A stretch of 64,000 nt of DNA from Hymenopus coronatus (GCA_030762935.1 CM060880.1:10512501-10576500); one strand, 5' to 3'. Shown: positions 1 to 12,003, counted from the first letter of the stretch. Translations and numbers: made by a program. The notes: generated by a model from the sequence alone, not told the origin.

Positions 1-746
1 TTATGCTTACATTTATTTCATTACTTATTACTTGCTTCCTTGTACACAGATGCGAAATAAGGGAGTACCATAGGTTAAAGTGATAGTCAAAAGCTGGTTG
101 CTATGTGACAAGTTCCTCTGTTTGTATGGACAAGAGCTGACAAATTCCTGAATGAGAAAAGTATAAGTTTTTCAAAGCTGACACTAAAAACAATGGACAT
201 CTAAAAAACGATCAACTCTACGAAAGAAACAAAAATGTATACAACGTAAATTGTGTGTTTTAATATGCTCTACTTTTTTATGGTAAGTTTTTATCTATTT
301 CTTACGATTTAGCAGTTATGCAAAATTCCGTAAAATTCATCCAGAATGAAGGAGTCTTCAGAGGTTATTCCCAAAACTCAAGATATAGGTACATTTTATT
401 TGCCATGTAAATATCTGTAATGTAGGATATTTTAAACAAAATCATTAGCTATCTTTGAGAAAATTCAAATTTTCGAAAACTTTTTCCATTAAAGGGTAGT
501 TGGGCTGGGGGTATTTTCTTCGAAATGTTCTTGTCGCATCCTTGGAAGATATTGAACTTAAATACCAAGTTTGGTATTTAATGGACTTTTCGTTTTTTAG
601 CTATGCTGCCTCTACACATACACACACAGATATACACACGCGCGCGCCTTTCTTGGATTCAGGTGAAATCTCGATATCGAATTTTCGGGTGGTGGGATGC
701 ATTACCTTCTCTATACACTATGTAAATAGTACATGTAGAGAAAGTA
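1..746 (-). repeat. HR1 repeat, hairpin-end copy cut by window edge
   Basis: Minus-strand copy of the HR1 family (described in full at 32614-33479). It enters the window inside the right part of the element and runs to the hairpin end, which finishes in GTAGAGAAAGTA at about 735-746. The (CA)n tract at 614-640 is short and mixed with CG. Its short open frames are repeat-derived and not a gene. Confidence 0.85.
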
Positions 747-1431
747 TAAATGAGGATACATGTCTGCATAGAAAGAAATTTAGTTCAACGCTACAAGAAC
801 TTTTATTTTGACAGCGTGGGGCCAATATGTTACAATACGCCTCTCTCCGCGTTTAGGTTCTGTAGACTTTGACTCTTATGATTTATATCTCGCGAAAGCT
901 TCAAAATAAATGTTTGAAATTTAGGAAAATGGGAAAATAATTGCATGTATGTAAAAGCAAAGTCCAAGCAATTCGTACTCAACACAGATATTCGGAAGCT
1001 TTGCTAGGTCAGTCTTGGGTGATAACTTCAGATTGTATCTTCAACACCAGGCACGCACTTCCGACCAGTGACGTCACGCACATCATACGTCTTGTATTGC
1101 ACGGAATGTAGTTACAGAACTCTTTTGGCACAGCTCCAGGTCAAGGTCATGTGACGTCACCTACTTTAAACGTCTACATTTTACTCTCGACGGTTGGGTG
1201 GGGAGGGGGGTTGTGCCCCCGATTTTATTTCGTCACGTGACTCGCAGTCGTCAGTCACCACGCACTTCCGGATCCGCGCAGGGTAACATGTTTTCATGCG
1301 ACCCTTCAAGCAACGCTGCTGCAGGAATCCTGAAAACATCCATCGAGAAAATCGGCTAAAAATTAACACACTAAACAACTGAATGTCTAGGACATTATTT
1401 TATTATCCTGTGCCGAGATTTATGCACATAT
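747..1431. other. Unassigned stretch holding a CRE/FTZ-F1 motif cluster
   Basis: No gene or known repeat was recognised. The part from about 1030 to 1290 is richer in CpG than its surroundings and contains the regulatory-type motifs annotated separately. A 65-codon minus-strand frame at 1181-1378 has no recognisable similarity. Confidence 0.4.
1069..1159. promoter_or_regulatory. Two CRE palindromes with an adjacent nuclear-receptor-type direct repeat
   Basis: Perfect cAMP-response-element palindromes TGACGTCA lie at 1069-1076 and 1152-1159. Just before the second is AGGTCAAGGTCA (1138-1149). It is a zero-spaced direct repeat of the AGGTCA half-site and includes TCAAGGTCA (1141-1149), the extended half-site bound by FTZ-F1/ERR-type orphan receptors. 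Only 2 bp separate it from the second CRE. The local sequence is CpG-containing, unlike most of the window. That it acts as a promoter or enhancer is inference; no gene start was identified beside it. Confidence 0.4.
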
Positions 1432-2231
1432 TACTTTCTCTACACGTACTATGTACACATTGTATAGAGAGGGTATTGTATTGCACCCAAAAAGTCGATA
1501 CCGAGATTTCACCGGAAATACATGTTTTGGGTCCCCCTGAATAAAAAAAAGCATCTTTTGGAAAAAGGTCCGTGTGTGTATGTGTGTAGACAGCATAGCT
1601 CAAAAGCGAAAAGAGCGTTAAATACCAAGAAAATCCCCCCCACCCCAACTACCCTTTACATGGAACTTTTTTCGAAAAGTTTTATTTTCTCAAAAATGGC
1701 TAACGATTTTGATTAAAATATCGTATATTAAAGATATTTACCTGACAAATAATAGTATATATTGAATTTTCTGGGAAGAGCCTCTGAAGACTACTTTATT
1801 CTGGATGAATTTTACGAAATTTTGCATAATTGCTAAACCGTAAGAAATAGACAGAGACTTAGCAGACAAAAAATGTAGAGCACATTAAAACACACAATTT
1901 ATGTTATATACATTTTCTTCAAGGAGTTGGTCGTTTTAGAGATATACCTTGTTTTTGGTTTAGGCTTTGAAAAACTTGTATTTTTCTCATACAGAAATTT
2001 GTCAACCCGTGTCCATACAAAGGAACTTCAGTCACCTAGTAACCAGCTTTTGACCATAACTTTAACCTATGGTACTCCCTTATTTCGCTTCTACTTACAA
2101 GGAAGCAAGTAATAAGATTATTTCTGCTAATTTTTTCTCGATTAGCATGAAGTAAATAGAATAAGCTTATTAACAATAATTTGTTACACAGAAGTAGAGA
2201 AAGTCGTGTGAATGGAACACATCAGATTTTT
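1432..2231 (+). repeat. HR1 repeat, near full-length
   Basis: Starts with the terminal hairpin (1432-1475, one arm diverged) and ends in the conserved right terminus CACATCAGATTTTT. The GT tract is short (1571-1587). The body is intact, and no target-site duplication is seen between the flanks. Confidence 0.9.
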
Positions 2232-2254
2232 TTTTACATTACTGCTGTAGCATG

Positions 2255-2507
2255 CGAGATATTTTTTTTTATTTTTTTTATTTTTTTTTTTATTTTTAGC
2301 ATTAACGGAGTCTGATCAGGACTCCGGCACTGTATCCCTATTTACATTTCCCCCCGTACGTTTTACTGATTACTGGTTTTACTGTTTCTTTACAAACATA
2401 TACACATTGCACAAACATATAACACCCATGCCCAAGGCGGGACTCGAACCCACGATCCCCTGCCCAAGAAGCACCAAAGCGAGACGCTTTAGCGAGCGTG
2501 GCCATGG
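2255..2507 (-). mobile_element. tRNA-derived SINE with 3' hairpin and poly(A)
   Basis: On the minus strand a tRNA-like head reads from about 2507. The B box is GGGTTCGAGTCCC near 2430-2442. The body ends in an almost perfect stem-loop: CGGAGTC (2306-2312) pairs with GACTCCG (2320-2326) around TGATCAG. This is followed by an A-rich tail, seen as the T-rich run 2255-2297. The head plus tail make a complete-looking SINE. I cannot assign it to a named family. Confidence 0.65.
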
Positions 2508-3639
2508 GTTATTTAAGATTAGAAATCCGATATGGGAAATGATATTTTGATTTCTTAATAGCTCCATAGTATATTTTATTCTGCATGATGTTTTTAAAAG
2601 CAAATATGTCCGATATGCCTTGAAAAGCAAGTGCTCACTAAAACTTAAATACGTCAGCAAAATGCTGGTTCTGGTTCAGCTTGTTCGCATACAAAGTTAT
2701 TCAAAATTATGCAGCAGATTTAAAATGACTTAACAAAAACACACCTTTTAAAAGTTTTTAAACGGTGTCTTGGTCACGATCTAGAGGCACTCCTATTCTA
2801 CACACAAAATCGCTATCCACTTTCTATTCATTTCATCATTCATTTGTGGACAAGTTGGATTCAGTTTCTAGATACCAGAACGAAGTGTTTTTCAGGAATG
2901 GACCCGTACTAGCTGCTGAAGCAGTTGCATTCGAAATGTACATTTTTTTTGGCTGTTGCAATAATTACTAAGTATTTTGTACACTAAAGTCAACTTTAAA
3001 AGTAAATGTTACATGTTTTAAACTATTTAAGTTGTGATATGTCTTAAATAAGATTAAATCAGCATTTGTTGAAAAGATGTTATGCATTTACACATTTTAG
3101 TAACTAATGTGAATTGTTCATAACTGTGAACTTTATCATATTGCAGGAAATACATTTTCATTCGAAAGGTTTGAGTTTTCTATACAAGATACAAACTGTA
3201 AAGGTCGTGAAATTCTATGGGACCTATATTTGTAATTTTTCCTGCACTGCTTATTCGAATAATAACGATACACCTGTTGCCAAAACCTACACTTCCTGAA
3301 GAATCAACTTGAGCATCTCAATCTGTTAACACTTAGAAACCAGTCTTTAAGAAGCAAATCCCCTTTGATATCGAGCCATCTTTGACGATATAAAACGCAA
3401 CTACATCAGGGATCCATTGAGCTGAAACGCACCAGAAAAAGTAATATCGCAGAGCAGAAAATCAGCTCCGACATCATAGTGAAGACTTTGACTTCTTTCT
3501 TCAACACTGCCTGAATTTCATACTTCTGGATTGGATTTTTCATCACTGCGGTAATCAAGTTCAAATAAAGTTAAAAACTACGTCCTCGGAATGTGGTAGC
3601 ACAAATATAAACCGAAATCCGATAACTATGCGTCACCAA
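2508..3639. other. Unassigned AT-rich stretch
   Basis: Short open frames at 2765-2971 and 3114-3299 (+) have no recognisable motif and no splice context I can defend. No repeat family was identified. Confidence 0.4.
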
Positions 3640-3777
3640 ATGGAACTAGTTTTATTTATGGACGCTCTTTAACTACCATGGTTCTCAGCTTTCTAATCTA
3701 CATTGGGCGTGAAAGAACCGATTAATTTTGCTCAGAGGCCTCTGTATCAGGCCGTAAATCTACGACACGGAAGCAAC
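3640..3777 (-). mobile_element. Truncated copy of the 14640-14929 SINE family
   Basis: Read on the minus strand it matches the 3' half of the SINE at 14640-14929. It includes the block containing GAGGCCTCTGAGCAAAATTA and the end block AAAGAGCGTCCATAAATAAA. The tRNA head is missing, so this is a 5'-truncated or eroded copy. Confidence 0.7.
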
Positions 3778-4892
3778 GTATGCGTCATCGAGGAAACCCA
3801 TACAGAGGAGAACAATGCCTTGGAGGTGAGGAACTAGTCTACCGAGGTTTAAGATTTGTTTAGTAGCGTGAGCCATGTTGCCAAAATTAGTGAATTCTGC
3901 CACCATTCAATATGATTTTAGCGGCACAGTGGGAAATCAAAAACCTTAGAAGACCGAGAATCGTTTAACATAGAAATCAATCGATGTTAAATTCGAATGC
4001 GGTAAAGGTTGCAGCGTAGAAGTCGGTTTTGTAAAATCCTTTCAGGCGAGTCTTTACTCATTTTGTCGCACATTCTTTCTCAGATTCTGGGAGAGGAAGG
4101 TGTGCCACCAAATTTTCCTATGACCTGTAAACATTCCCATTTTCAAAGTTATGTTGCAGTGAGTGAAATTACAGTGCGTCAAAAACACTGGAAGAATATA
4201 CTCATTTTCACTGAAGATATTATCACATTTCACTCTCTGAGAAACGTACAAGTTTTGCCAAGTCCATCCATCACATTCAAAAGTTTGAAACCCAGATTTA
4301 GTGCCAAGACTGATCGCCAGGCGAGATGTTGAGAAAGTAACGAAACTATTCGATAAGTACTATAGCTTGTCTCAACTTTAAAGTATAGTAAGGAGTTAAA
4401 TGGGATATCTCTGTCTCTATCTAACGCATAATACACGTTGCCATTAACTCTGTCGCTGTCGCCAAGTTGCTAATAACAAGGTGTATGTATATACTCACTT
4501 ATAACTTTCAGCGCTGAGCACATTGTCCTACGCAGAATATTTTCTCTCAAATTACATCATTTTAGAACCTTTTAGATTTCAATGCGTCCAACTTTCTGAG
4601 GTTGCTGTTTCTTATTTAATACACAGTAGCTAAAAACACCATATTATGATGTCTCTTCAGACACATCTGGCAGGATTATAGATAAACGTGAAAATGGAGG
4701 GTCAAAGAAGATTTAATGTTTTCTTCCAAAATAACAGTAACTGGAGTGTCATTGCCACCTTCCTTTGAAATTTATTGTCTCCCCTCTTCAAGTACTTTAA
4801 ACCATCTTCAAGTTGTGCTATAGGGAAACAAACTACATTTTCCTATAACTTTGTATAGGCCTCCGTTTAAAGTTTGAGCCGACAGCAGAATT
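3778..4892. other. Unassigned stretch
   Basis: No gene, RNA or known repeat was recognised. A 107-codon frame at 4009-4332 (+) and an overlapping antisense frame have ordinary random-looking composition. Confidence 0.35.
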
Positions 4893-5495
4893 TTTATTAT
4901 GATGATGATTGGTGTTTAGGGACGCTAGACTACTATGGCCATTAGCGCCCTTGAAAAATAGGGTTCAATTAAAACACCAGAGGTAAAAGACAATGTAAAA
5001 ACCAAAACAAACTAAAAAGAAGGGTTAGTCATAAAATCCAGATAAAACTACTCATGGCGAAGGCCACAGATGAATTCAAAACTGATTTTATTAAAAGGGC
5101 AAAATAAGACATAACAGATGACTAAAAGCAGCACCTTCGTTAAAAGTAACTAGCGAGGAATAATTTAAAATGCAGGAGCTGTCGTTCCACTAAAAACTGG
5201 CTGGATAAAAGAAATAAAACCTAAACCCTTATTGGACATGTCAGCTGAGATAAAAAGAATAAAACCTTCTCTACCGCTCTGTGGTCATCGGCAAGAACCT
5301 CCTTAACGGAGGTCATCAGCTGCAAGGGTGAACGAAGGGCTGCTAGAGCAATCGAATTTCAAAGTTGCACATTGCCCATCGCCTGTCATTTCCACTTTTT
5401 TTGCAATAGGCAATACTGGACAGCCTAAGATTGCCCGCCTCTTCCAGACGGGAACCAGAAGTGTCAATTTCGAACCTCTGTAGCACGGCGTATTT
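4893..5495 (-). mobile_element. Probable LINE 3' end
   Basis: On the minus strand the block ends in GGGCGCTAATGGCCATAGTAG, then CACCAATCATCATCAT and A-rich sequence, at about 4893-4950. Ending in a short ATC-type simple repeat is typical of several non-LTR retrotransposon 3' ends. The GC-richer part at 5270-5495 would be the upstream portion. No RT motif is visible, so the assignment rests on the tail only. Confidence 0.35.
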
Positions 5496-8301
5496 GTTAC
5501 ACATAAAGCTAATAGAAATCATATTATACTCTAGCGCGAGAAAATAAAATTAATAATAATAATAATAATAATAATAACTGCTCTCGTATAAATCGACTCA
5601 CATTTAAAAAGAGAACTACTGTGTACAACAGCGAAAATAAATACTTGCCAAAGCCTTCATATCGTAAATGGTTTTCTCTTGTTAAGTTTTTATAACTGCA
5701 TATAACTTGTCACGGAAGAAGGTAGTTGCAAATTATAATACGCTTTGCGACTTCATAATTGTTTCGTTAGACTCGGCAGGTATGCACTTCTTATTGTTTA
5801 ACGATAACATTTGAATACTCCGGACTAGTGTACAAGTCGGAAATCAAACTCTGAAGCAGAAACTACAACTAAGAATATGGCAGATTTTAACGCTTAACAA
5901 CAAAATGTGTTGCTCAGTTCTGCTTGAGACAAGTCCTACTCGTCGTTACCATCTAATACTCATCCATAGGAATCCTTATCATCACCATCATCATCTCATT
6001 CCCCGAACAGGTTTCTCTATCAAGCACGGATGTACGAATACAACAGGAATGTCGAGGAACGCAAACATGACACAGTTGAAAGGAATCGCAGATCTGTGGT
6101 TGAATGGTCAGCTCACAGAGGTTAGGCTACTGGCTGGAGAAGCGGACGTTTACTAGAATTATTCCCTATCCTCTGTAGTATCTGAAGGTATGTAACCGTT
6201 AATGGGTATGCTTCGTTGTAAAAAGGAATAAAATAAAAGTTAACGGTTACAGTTCAAGGAATTGATAGTCAAAGCCGTCAATATGATCATAGAAGTTAAA
6301 AGGGCCTATTCACATCTGAAGCACCCCAACAGGAATTCATAGTGTGTACATCCAAAACGTGTAACATTTATTTAACACTAAGACAGTTGGGGGCGAGAAG
6401 GCGTCGCTGGAATAGGGAGGGTCTGTTTGATTTCTCAATGTCACGTTCGTATACAAGCATGAGTTTTTTCCACTAAATTATACATTAGGTTTATCGCTTA
6501 ATGTTCTCTGTCTCGCTCACTCATTTGTAGATCACATCAATTGCATTTGATGGAACGTTACAGACTTGTAACTGCCAACGGAAGGAGTAAAGTAAGTCAA
6601 CATGTGCCGTTTAACCTTCAGCTGAACGGAAACACCTGCCTCCTTTAACGGTCGGTTCACCCAGATACTTGAAATTACATCACCTGCTTTTCCTGTGCAA
6701 AACAACTTTTTGCATCATTCTGCAATCATCAGGAAATAACCGTTTAAGTTTGCAGCGCGATATTTCGCTCCTGTCTGTACAACTTCCTTGCAGCAACCTG
6801 CGGGCGAACACGTCTCAATGGATCCGTACTGACAAGCCATGTCCAACTTGTTCATGGTTCTGTACATACATATATATATGGTAGTAAGACGATGTATGAT
6901 CAAAATACACATGTTGCAAGATAAGGAACCGAAATTTTTATACTGGACACTAAGTATTCGAATACAAAACAACTAGTGTGTCAAACTTCAGGGTATGCAC
7001 ATGAGAGGTACAAACAGAAGAAAATGTGTTATATCAATACAGTCCCTTGACAACACTTCTACACTGCATGATATCCCTTTTTCAGATTTGGTAACATAAG
7101 GGAAGGGGAGAGGATTTGGATTGCTGATAATTTGTCTAACCAGAGGGCAGATTCTAGGAATTAATTTAGCGTGGATGACACCCATTCTGGGCAGTGGGAA
7201 AAACCCCACAGTAACTATGGTTACAGACAAAGGCATGCACCAATTACATGTACCCATCGCATGATGCGCGGGCAACTATACCTCAAACGTGTAATCTTCC
7301 TAATTGTGGGTGCCTGAGGAGAGCCAGGTAAGGTGTCAGTGGCGGATCAACAAACATGCGTCATGCTTCAGCGTTTATGACGTGACGGGAGTTCTGACAA
7401 GCCGCCACTGACAGGCTGCCACGTTCTCACGAAACTTGAAGTCCAGTTGCTACCACAACAAAGGAAGCAGTTTCCAGAAACAAAGAAGACCACTGTAAAA
7501 TGCTTGCGATTAAGAACTCGCCTGAGGTTTGAGAAGTCCACCAGTTGCATAACAACAGACTGTCGGGTTTCTGCTAACAGTGCTACTGCGAGTGTTGCCA
7601 AGCTCAGCTGAACAAACATGATGGACGGAACAACTGTAAAAATTACAGCGGTGTAACAGTTTTTATTTGCGTACAGTGATATTGCAATACACCGATAAAC
7701 CGGCACTTATATAAAAAAAAAAAAAAAGTTTTCAGCTCCCTTAATTCATCCCCCAAATTTAGAAATTGGCGAGTGCGTGTTAATTACATTAATTCGAGTA
7801 CAACACTTCTAAAACACGCCTCTGCATTTCATTGGCTACTGTATTTATTATTTGCGTAGTAAATCTTAAAAACATATTTAGAACCTGTTTAATCTCAAAG
7901 AATATAGAAAGAGTAGCAAAATTGGAATGGCAGTTAGGTAAGGTGCGACAACGCTTCATGTTAGTTTAGGAGGCGCCCCCGCCCCCGCTGGAATAGCTCC
8001 CTAGCTTTCCTAGAAAAACGTCAACAGCTATACTTTTCACTTTCTCACGTTCCGAACATTTTAACAGGTAAGCACGATATTGTTCATAATGTGACACTAC
8101 ATATTTCGCTATCACGCGACAGACTTACATTACCTAAGAATTCAGGTGAATGTAGATGTACGTAAATATTACTGACATTGCTGAACTTCTGTTCCTTCTA
8201 AAATAACTTCATCCAAGAGAGGTTTGATTCCCAATATGGAATACTATTTCCATATTAATGGGTGCTAAGTATTTCGTATTAGGAACACTTTCATTTTAAA
8301 A
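5496..8301. other. Unassigned stretch with a TAA microsatellite
   Basis: Contains (TAA)n at about 5549-5577. Several 60-110 codon frames (5905-6156, 6988-7275 minus, 7368-7706 minus) show no recognisable domains. A 12-bp inverted repeat at 7334/7402 is described in the findings. Confidence 0.35.
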
Positions 8302-8658
8302 AAAATCTGATGTGTTCCATTCACATGACTTTCTCTACATTTCTGCAACAAATTATTCTATTTAGTTCATCTAATCGAGAAGAAATTAGCAGAAATAGTC
8401 TTATTACTTGCTTCCTTGGTAGAAGCGAAATAAGGGTGGGTATACCATAGGTTAAAGTGACAGTCAAAAGCTGGTTGCTATGTGACTGAAGTTCCTTTGT
8501 TTGTGTGGACATGAGTTGACAAATTCCTGTATGACAAAAGTATGTTTTTCAAAGATGATGCCAAAAACAAGGAATATCTCAAACACGATCAACTCCATGA
8601 ATACAAATTATATAACATAAATTGTGTGTTTTAAAGTGCTCTACATTTTGTATGTTTT

Positions 8659-8669
8659 AAGTTTTCGTC
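8659..8669 (+). repeat. Target-site duplication, left copy
   Basis: AAGTTTTCGTC matches 9893-9903 exactly. It corresponds to the HR1 body motif AAGTTTTTGTC, so the target was HR1 itself. Confidence 0.85.
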
Positions 8670-9892
8670 TTCAACCACCCATCAAATTCTCCGGATTACA
8701 GAGCAAGTGGCACAAGGCTTCGAGAAGAAAGAACACACAACTGCAGCTTTCCTTGACTTCACTCAGGCATTCGACAGGGTTTGGCATCAGGGTCTTCTAT
8801 ACAAACTGTTCAACAACGGCATTCCAGACTACCTCTATAAAACAATTTCCTCCTTTCTGTCACAACGAACATTCTCAGTCCGCATAGGTAGTTGTCACTC
8901 TTCTACAAAACCTATAACAGCCTGAGTTCCTCAAGGATCTATCCTGGGACCAGCTCTGTTCAACCTGTACACCTCTGATATGCCTGCAACGCCTACAGCT
9001 CAAATCGCTATGTATGCGGACGATACTGCAATCTTCTCAACACATCGCAATATCCACACCGCCAGAAATCACCTTCAAGAGGCCTTAAACTTAATTTTGC
9101 CCTGGCTAGACAACTGGCGTATTTCGCTCAACCAGCAAAAATGTGAAGCAATGGTCTTTACACTATGCAGACAAAACTATCCACCACCAGTAACGCTCCC
9201 AGCGAAACAGATACCCTGGAAAACTAATAAAGAAACAGTGAAATATCTCGGTGTACTCCTGGATCGACGACTCACATGGAAACCACATATAAGCAACAAA
9301 CTTAAACTAGCCCGAGCAAGACTGGCAAAACTCTAACCCCCTCCTCAACAAAAGATCTTCACTCAAACTAAAAAACTGCACACTACTTTACACGACTCTA
9401 TTAAGACCACTGCTACTATACGCTTGTCCAGTTTGGGGAGGAACTAGTCCTTCTGAAATCAAACGTATCCAGACATTTCAAAACAAAATATTGCGAATCT
9501 CAACGAATGCACCATGGTTTGTCAGAAATAGTCAACTACATAGAGAAACTGGAATCAGCATCATTCAACAGTCAATTTCTTCACAAGCCGAACAGTTTTA
9601 CAGCAAGCTAAAAGACGTCTCAGGAGCCATTCACTATTCTCTTGGCAGAGAATCTAGCTATCCAACTCGCATCAAGAGTCGCCTACCACTGGACCAGCTC
9701 TCACAGCAAGACTTTCTGTAAAATAAAAACAAAACAAAAATGTACCTACTTATGAGGGGCCCAATGGGGCTTACCTCATTTCAATGTTATTCAGTATCAT
9801 GCATGTAAATAATGTCTAAAATCAATGATCTGTAGGGCGCACATGCGCTGATCGATCAATAAATCATTAAAAAAGGAAAAAAAAAAAAAAAA
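8670..9892 (+). mobile_element. 5'-truncated Jockey-like LINE insertion
   Basis: A non-LTR retrotransposon fragment of about 1.2 kb: the reverse-transcriptase 3' portion, a 3' UTR (9722-9868) with AATAAA at 9858-9863, and an A-rich tail to 9892. Exact 11-bp duplications flank it. The 5' end falls inside the RT domain, the usual product of incomplete target-primed reverse transcription. It is nested in an HR1 copy. Confidence 0.9.
8671..9721 (+). pseudogene. Jockey-like reverse transcriptase, truncated and broken
   Basis: The reading frame opens at the insertion boundary (STTHQILRITEQ...) and holds RT motifs in order. These are FLDFTQAFDRVWH with the first catalytic Asp at 8755-8757, VPQGSILGPALFNLY from 8926, and YADD at 9013-9024, the catalytic pair. 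They are followed by NQQKCEAMVF and VKYLGVLLDRRL. A TGA stop (8923-8925) sits immediately before VPQGS, where the family normally has glycine. At about 9331-9336 a one-base frame change follows a TAA. The C-terminal part then continues in another frame (LLRPLLLYACPVWGG...LHRETGISIIQ) to TAA at 9719-9721. The N-terminal endonuclease and ORF1 are absent. The copy cannot encode a working protein. The family assignment (Jockey superfamily) rests on these motifs and the C-terminal LLYACPVWG block. Confidence 0.9.
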
Positions 9893-9903
9893 AAGTTTTC
9901 GTC
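9893..9903 (+). repeat. Target-site duplication, right copy
   Basis: AAGTTTTCGTC follows the LINE poly(A) directly and equals the left copy at 8659-8669. Confidence 0.85.
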
Positions 9904-10439
9904 CATCTCTTACGGTTTAGCAGTTATGCAAAATTCCGTAAAATTCATCCAGAACAAAATAGTATTCAGAGGCTATTCCCTGAAAATTCAAGATATAAAT
10001 TTTATTTGTCAGGTTAACATCTTTAATATGCGATATTTTAATCAAAATCGTTAGAACCATTTTTAAGAAAATCAAAATTTTCAAAATGTTTCCATGGAAA
10101 GGGCAGTTTGGGGTGGGGGGACTTTTTTTTTTTGACAATCTTCCTGTCGCATCCTTGGACGATACCAAACTTACAATACCAAGTTTGATATTTAATGGGT
10201 TTTTTTTTGTTTTTGAGCTATGCTGTCCACAGACTCGCACACACATACTCACAGACAGACACACACGGACATTTTTCTAGAAATGCTTTTTTTTGGATTC
10301 AGGGTCTCAAAACATATATTTTCCATGAAATCTCGGTATCGTATTTTTGGGTGCAATACAATACCTTCTCTATACACTATGTACATAGTACGTATAGAGA
10401 AAGTAGAAATTTAGAAAGTACAGTGTCGCATTTTATTCT

Positions 10440-10740
10440 TCCACTGTTACCCTCACTGTAGAAGGATTTAGAAGCTCCAGGACTTATAAGCCAGCGCCTA
10501 GAGTCAGATGTCTTGAGTAGCAGACTCTGGATCAGCCCAACGTCTGGTCGGAGAGTGAAGAAAATGAAATTATAGTGAAATGGATGAAAGGAAATGTGGT
10601 AGTGGAGTAATTGGTGGAAGGAATGACGAGGAAACCGAAGGACCCGGAGAATATCTGCCCACACAAAACTCACATGCGGATCTCCTGGGATTGAACCCTT
10701 GGCGAAAGGTCTAACCGCTCGGTTATGGTACCACCATGTG
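10440..10740 (-). mobile_element. tRNA-derived SINE
   Basis: On the minus strand an A-box-like segment (ACCGAGCGGTTAGACC) is followed by a B-box-like GGGTTCAATCCC. A body containing TTCTCCGGGTCCTTCGGTTT follows. The body resembles that of the tRNA-Leu-like SINE at 23536-23760, and this copy is more diverged. Confidence 0.55.
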
Positions 10741-10844
10741 TCTCATTTTGGCATTAGGTACATGACTATTCTGCATGGCTTTAAAAATACAAACAGGATA
10801 TATTGCTGTGAATGGCTTTAAATTTACTGGAATCTATTGATTTA

Positions 10845-11060
10845 ACTGTTTTTTCACACAAGCCCTGTGGATAGGTAGAGTCAGACTGAAAAATTCAATG
10901 CCATAGTCGGGATTTGAACCACGGATCTCTCGGTGTCTCGCAGGTTGCTCTATCTCTGAGCTACCATGGCTACATACCGGCATAGCTTTGAATTTCTCAA
11001 CTGACTCGCATTATTTCCCGTAAACTACAAGGTGATCTCAAACTATTTTGAGATGTCAAC
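10845..11060 (-). mobile_element. tRNA-like SINE core with inverted flanks
   Basis: Minus-strand tRNA-like core: A-box GGTAGCTCAGAGATAGAGC and B-box GTGGTTCAAATCCC within about 10905-10975. The sequences on either side (AATTCAATGCCATAGTCGG near 10893 and CCGGCATAGCTTTGAATTT near 10978) are inverted matches extending for tens of bases. The same arrangement is repeated at 38945. Confidence 0.6.
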
Positions 11061-11129
11061 CCCAATTGCGACTTACAATGTTGTAAGTACTTAAGTCTCA
11101 GGATTCATAGTATAGCCAACTATTATGGT

Positions 11130-11290
11130 CAATTGCATTGATTTAATTGTTTTTTTTTTTCTTCACACAAGCCGTGTGTAGGACAGGAATTAGATAGAAG
11201 GGTAGGAACCGTGGTTCAAATACCGGTAGTGCCATTGAATTTTTCAAGCTGACTCTACTTATCCAATTACTGGAATCTATCCTAAAAGAA
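11130..11290. mobile_element. Fragment of the same tRNA-like SINE family
   Basis: It starts with the family's tail, read on the minus strand as TGTGTGAAG plus A-run plus CAATTAAATC. It then holds a degraded B-box region (GTGGTTCAAATACC) and CATTGAATTTTTCAAGCTGACTCTACTTATCC on the plus strand. It appears to be an internally rearranged copy. Confidence 0.5.
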
Positions 11291-11395
11291 CGTTTCTGTT
11301 AACGCTGACCCTACTGACCCAGAAACAGCACAAGATGAGAGGGTGAGATCCTAGCGCAGGTGCAAGGCTTTGTACCCATGCAATTCAATGTAAGC

Positions 11396-12003
11396 ATTGT
11401 CAAATCCTTTAAAAACCGGTCGCTATGTGAAACAATAAAAGCTCGGTTCGCTTTACATGGCCAGCATTAAAACTAGAGACGAAACGAAAGGAGGCTTCCT
11501 GTTTGAGAAGAATTCACGTACATAGTTAAAATTGAAACCAATAACAAGGAACATCTCGAAGACTCCACGAAAAAAATTGTGTGTTTTATTGAGATCTACA
11601 TTTTTTGTGAAGTAAACTTTTGTGTATCTCTTACGGTTTACCAGTTACGCAAAATTAAATAAAAATCGTCCAGAGATTACTCCCAGAAAATCCAAATTAT
11701 ACATTTAGTTTGTCATAAAAGTATCTTAAACATACGGCATTTTAATCAAAATCGTTAGAGCCATTTTTGAGAAATTAAACTTTTTAAAAAAAAATGTTCC
11801 ATGTAAAGGGTAGTTGGGGGCAGGGGGGATTTACTTGAAACTCTTCGCGTCGCATCCTTGGAAGATACTGAACTTAAATACCAAGTTTTCGTTTTTGAGC
11901 TATACTGCCCACAGTTTATTCAGGGTGTCTCAAAACATGTAAATCTCGGTATAGAATTTTTTGGTGCAATACAATACCTTCTCTATATACATAGTGCATG
12001 TGT
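11396..12003 (-). repeat. HR1 repeat, diverged and right-truncated
   Basis: Body similarity begins at about 11396 (TCAAATCCTTTAAAAACCGGTCGC) and continues through the G-run block (11816-11830). It ends in a collapsed hairpin end (CCTTCTCTATATACATAGTGC). The right terminus and the (CA)n tract are missing. Confidence 0.7.

Larger units (their letters stand above)
8302..10405 (-). repeat. HR1 repeat split by a LINE insertion
   Basis: The right terminus starts at 8302 (ATCTGATGTGTTCC). The body runs to 8669, resumes at 9893 and ends with the terminal hairpin at about 10362-10405. When the LINE (8670-9892) and one duplicate of its target are set aside, the copy is continuous. HR1 was therefore in place before the LINE arrived. 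Confidence 0.9.

Noticed and set aside
5905..6156. Histidine run suggesting a metal-binding protein
   Set aside because: The run comes from a short ATC/CAT simple repeat and the frame lacks any other feature.
8671..9721. Viral or LTR-retroelement origin of the RT
   Set aside because: YADD with LINE-type flanking motifs, a poly(A) tail, 5' truncation and a variable-length target duplication fit a non-LTR element; no LTR, protease or integrase is seen.
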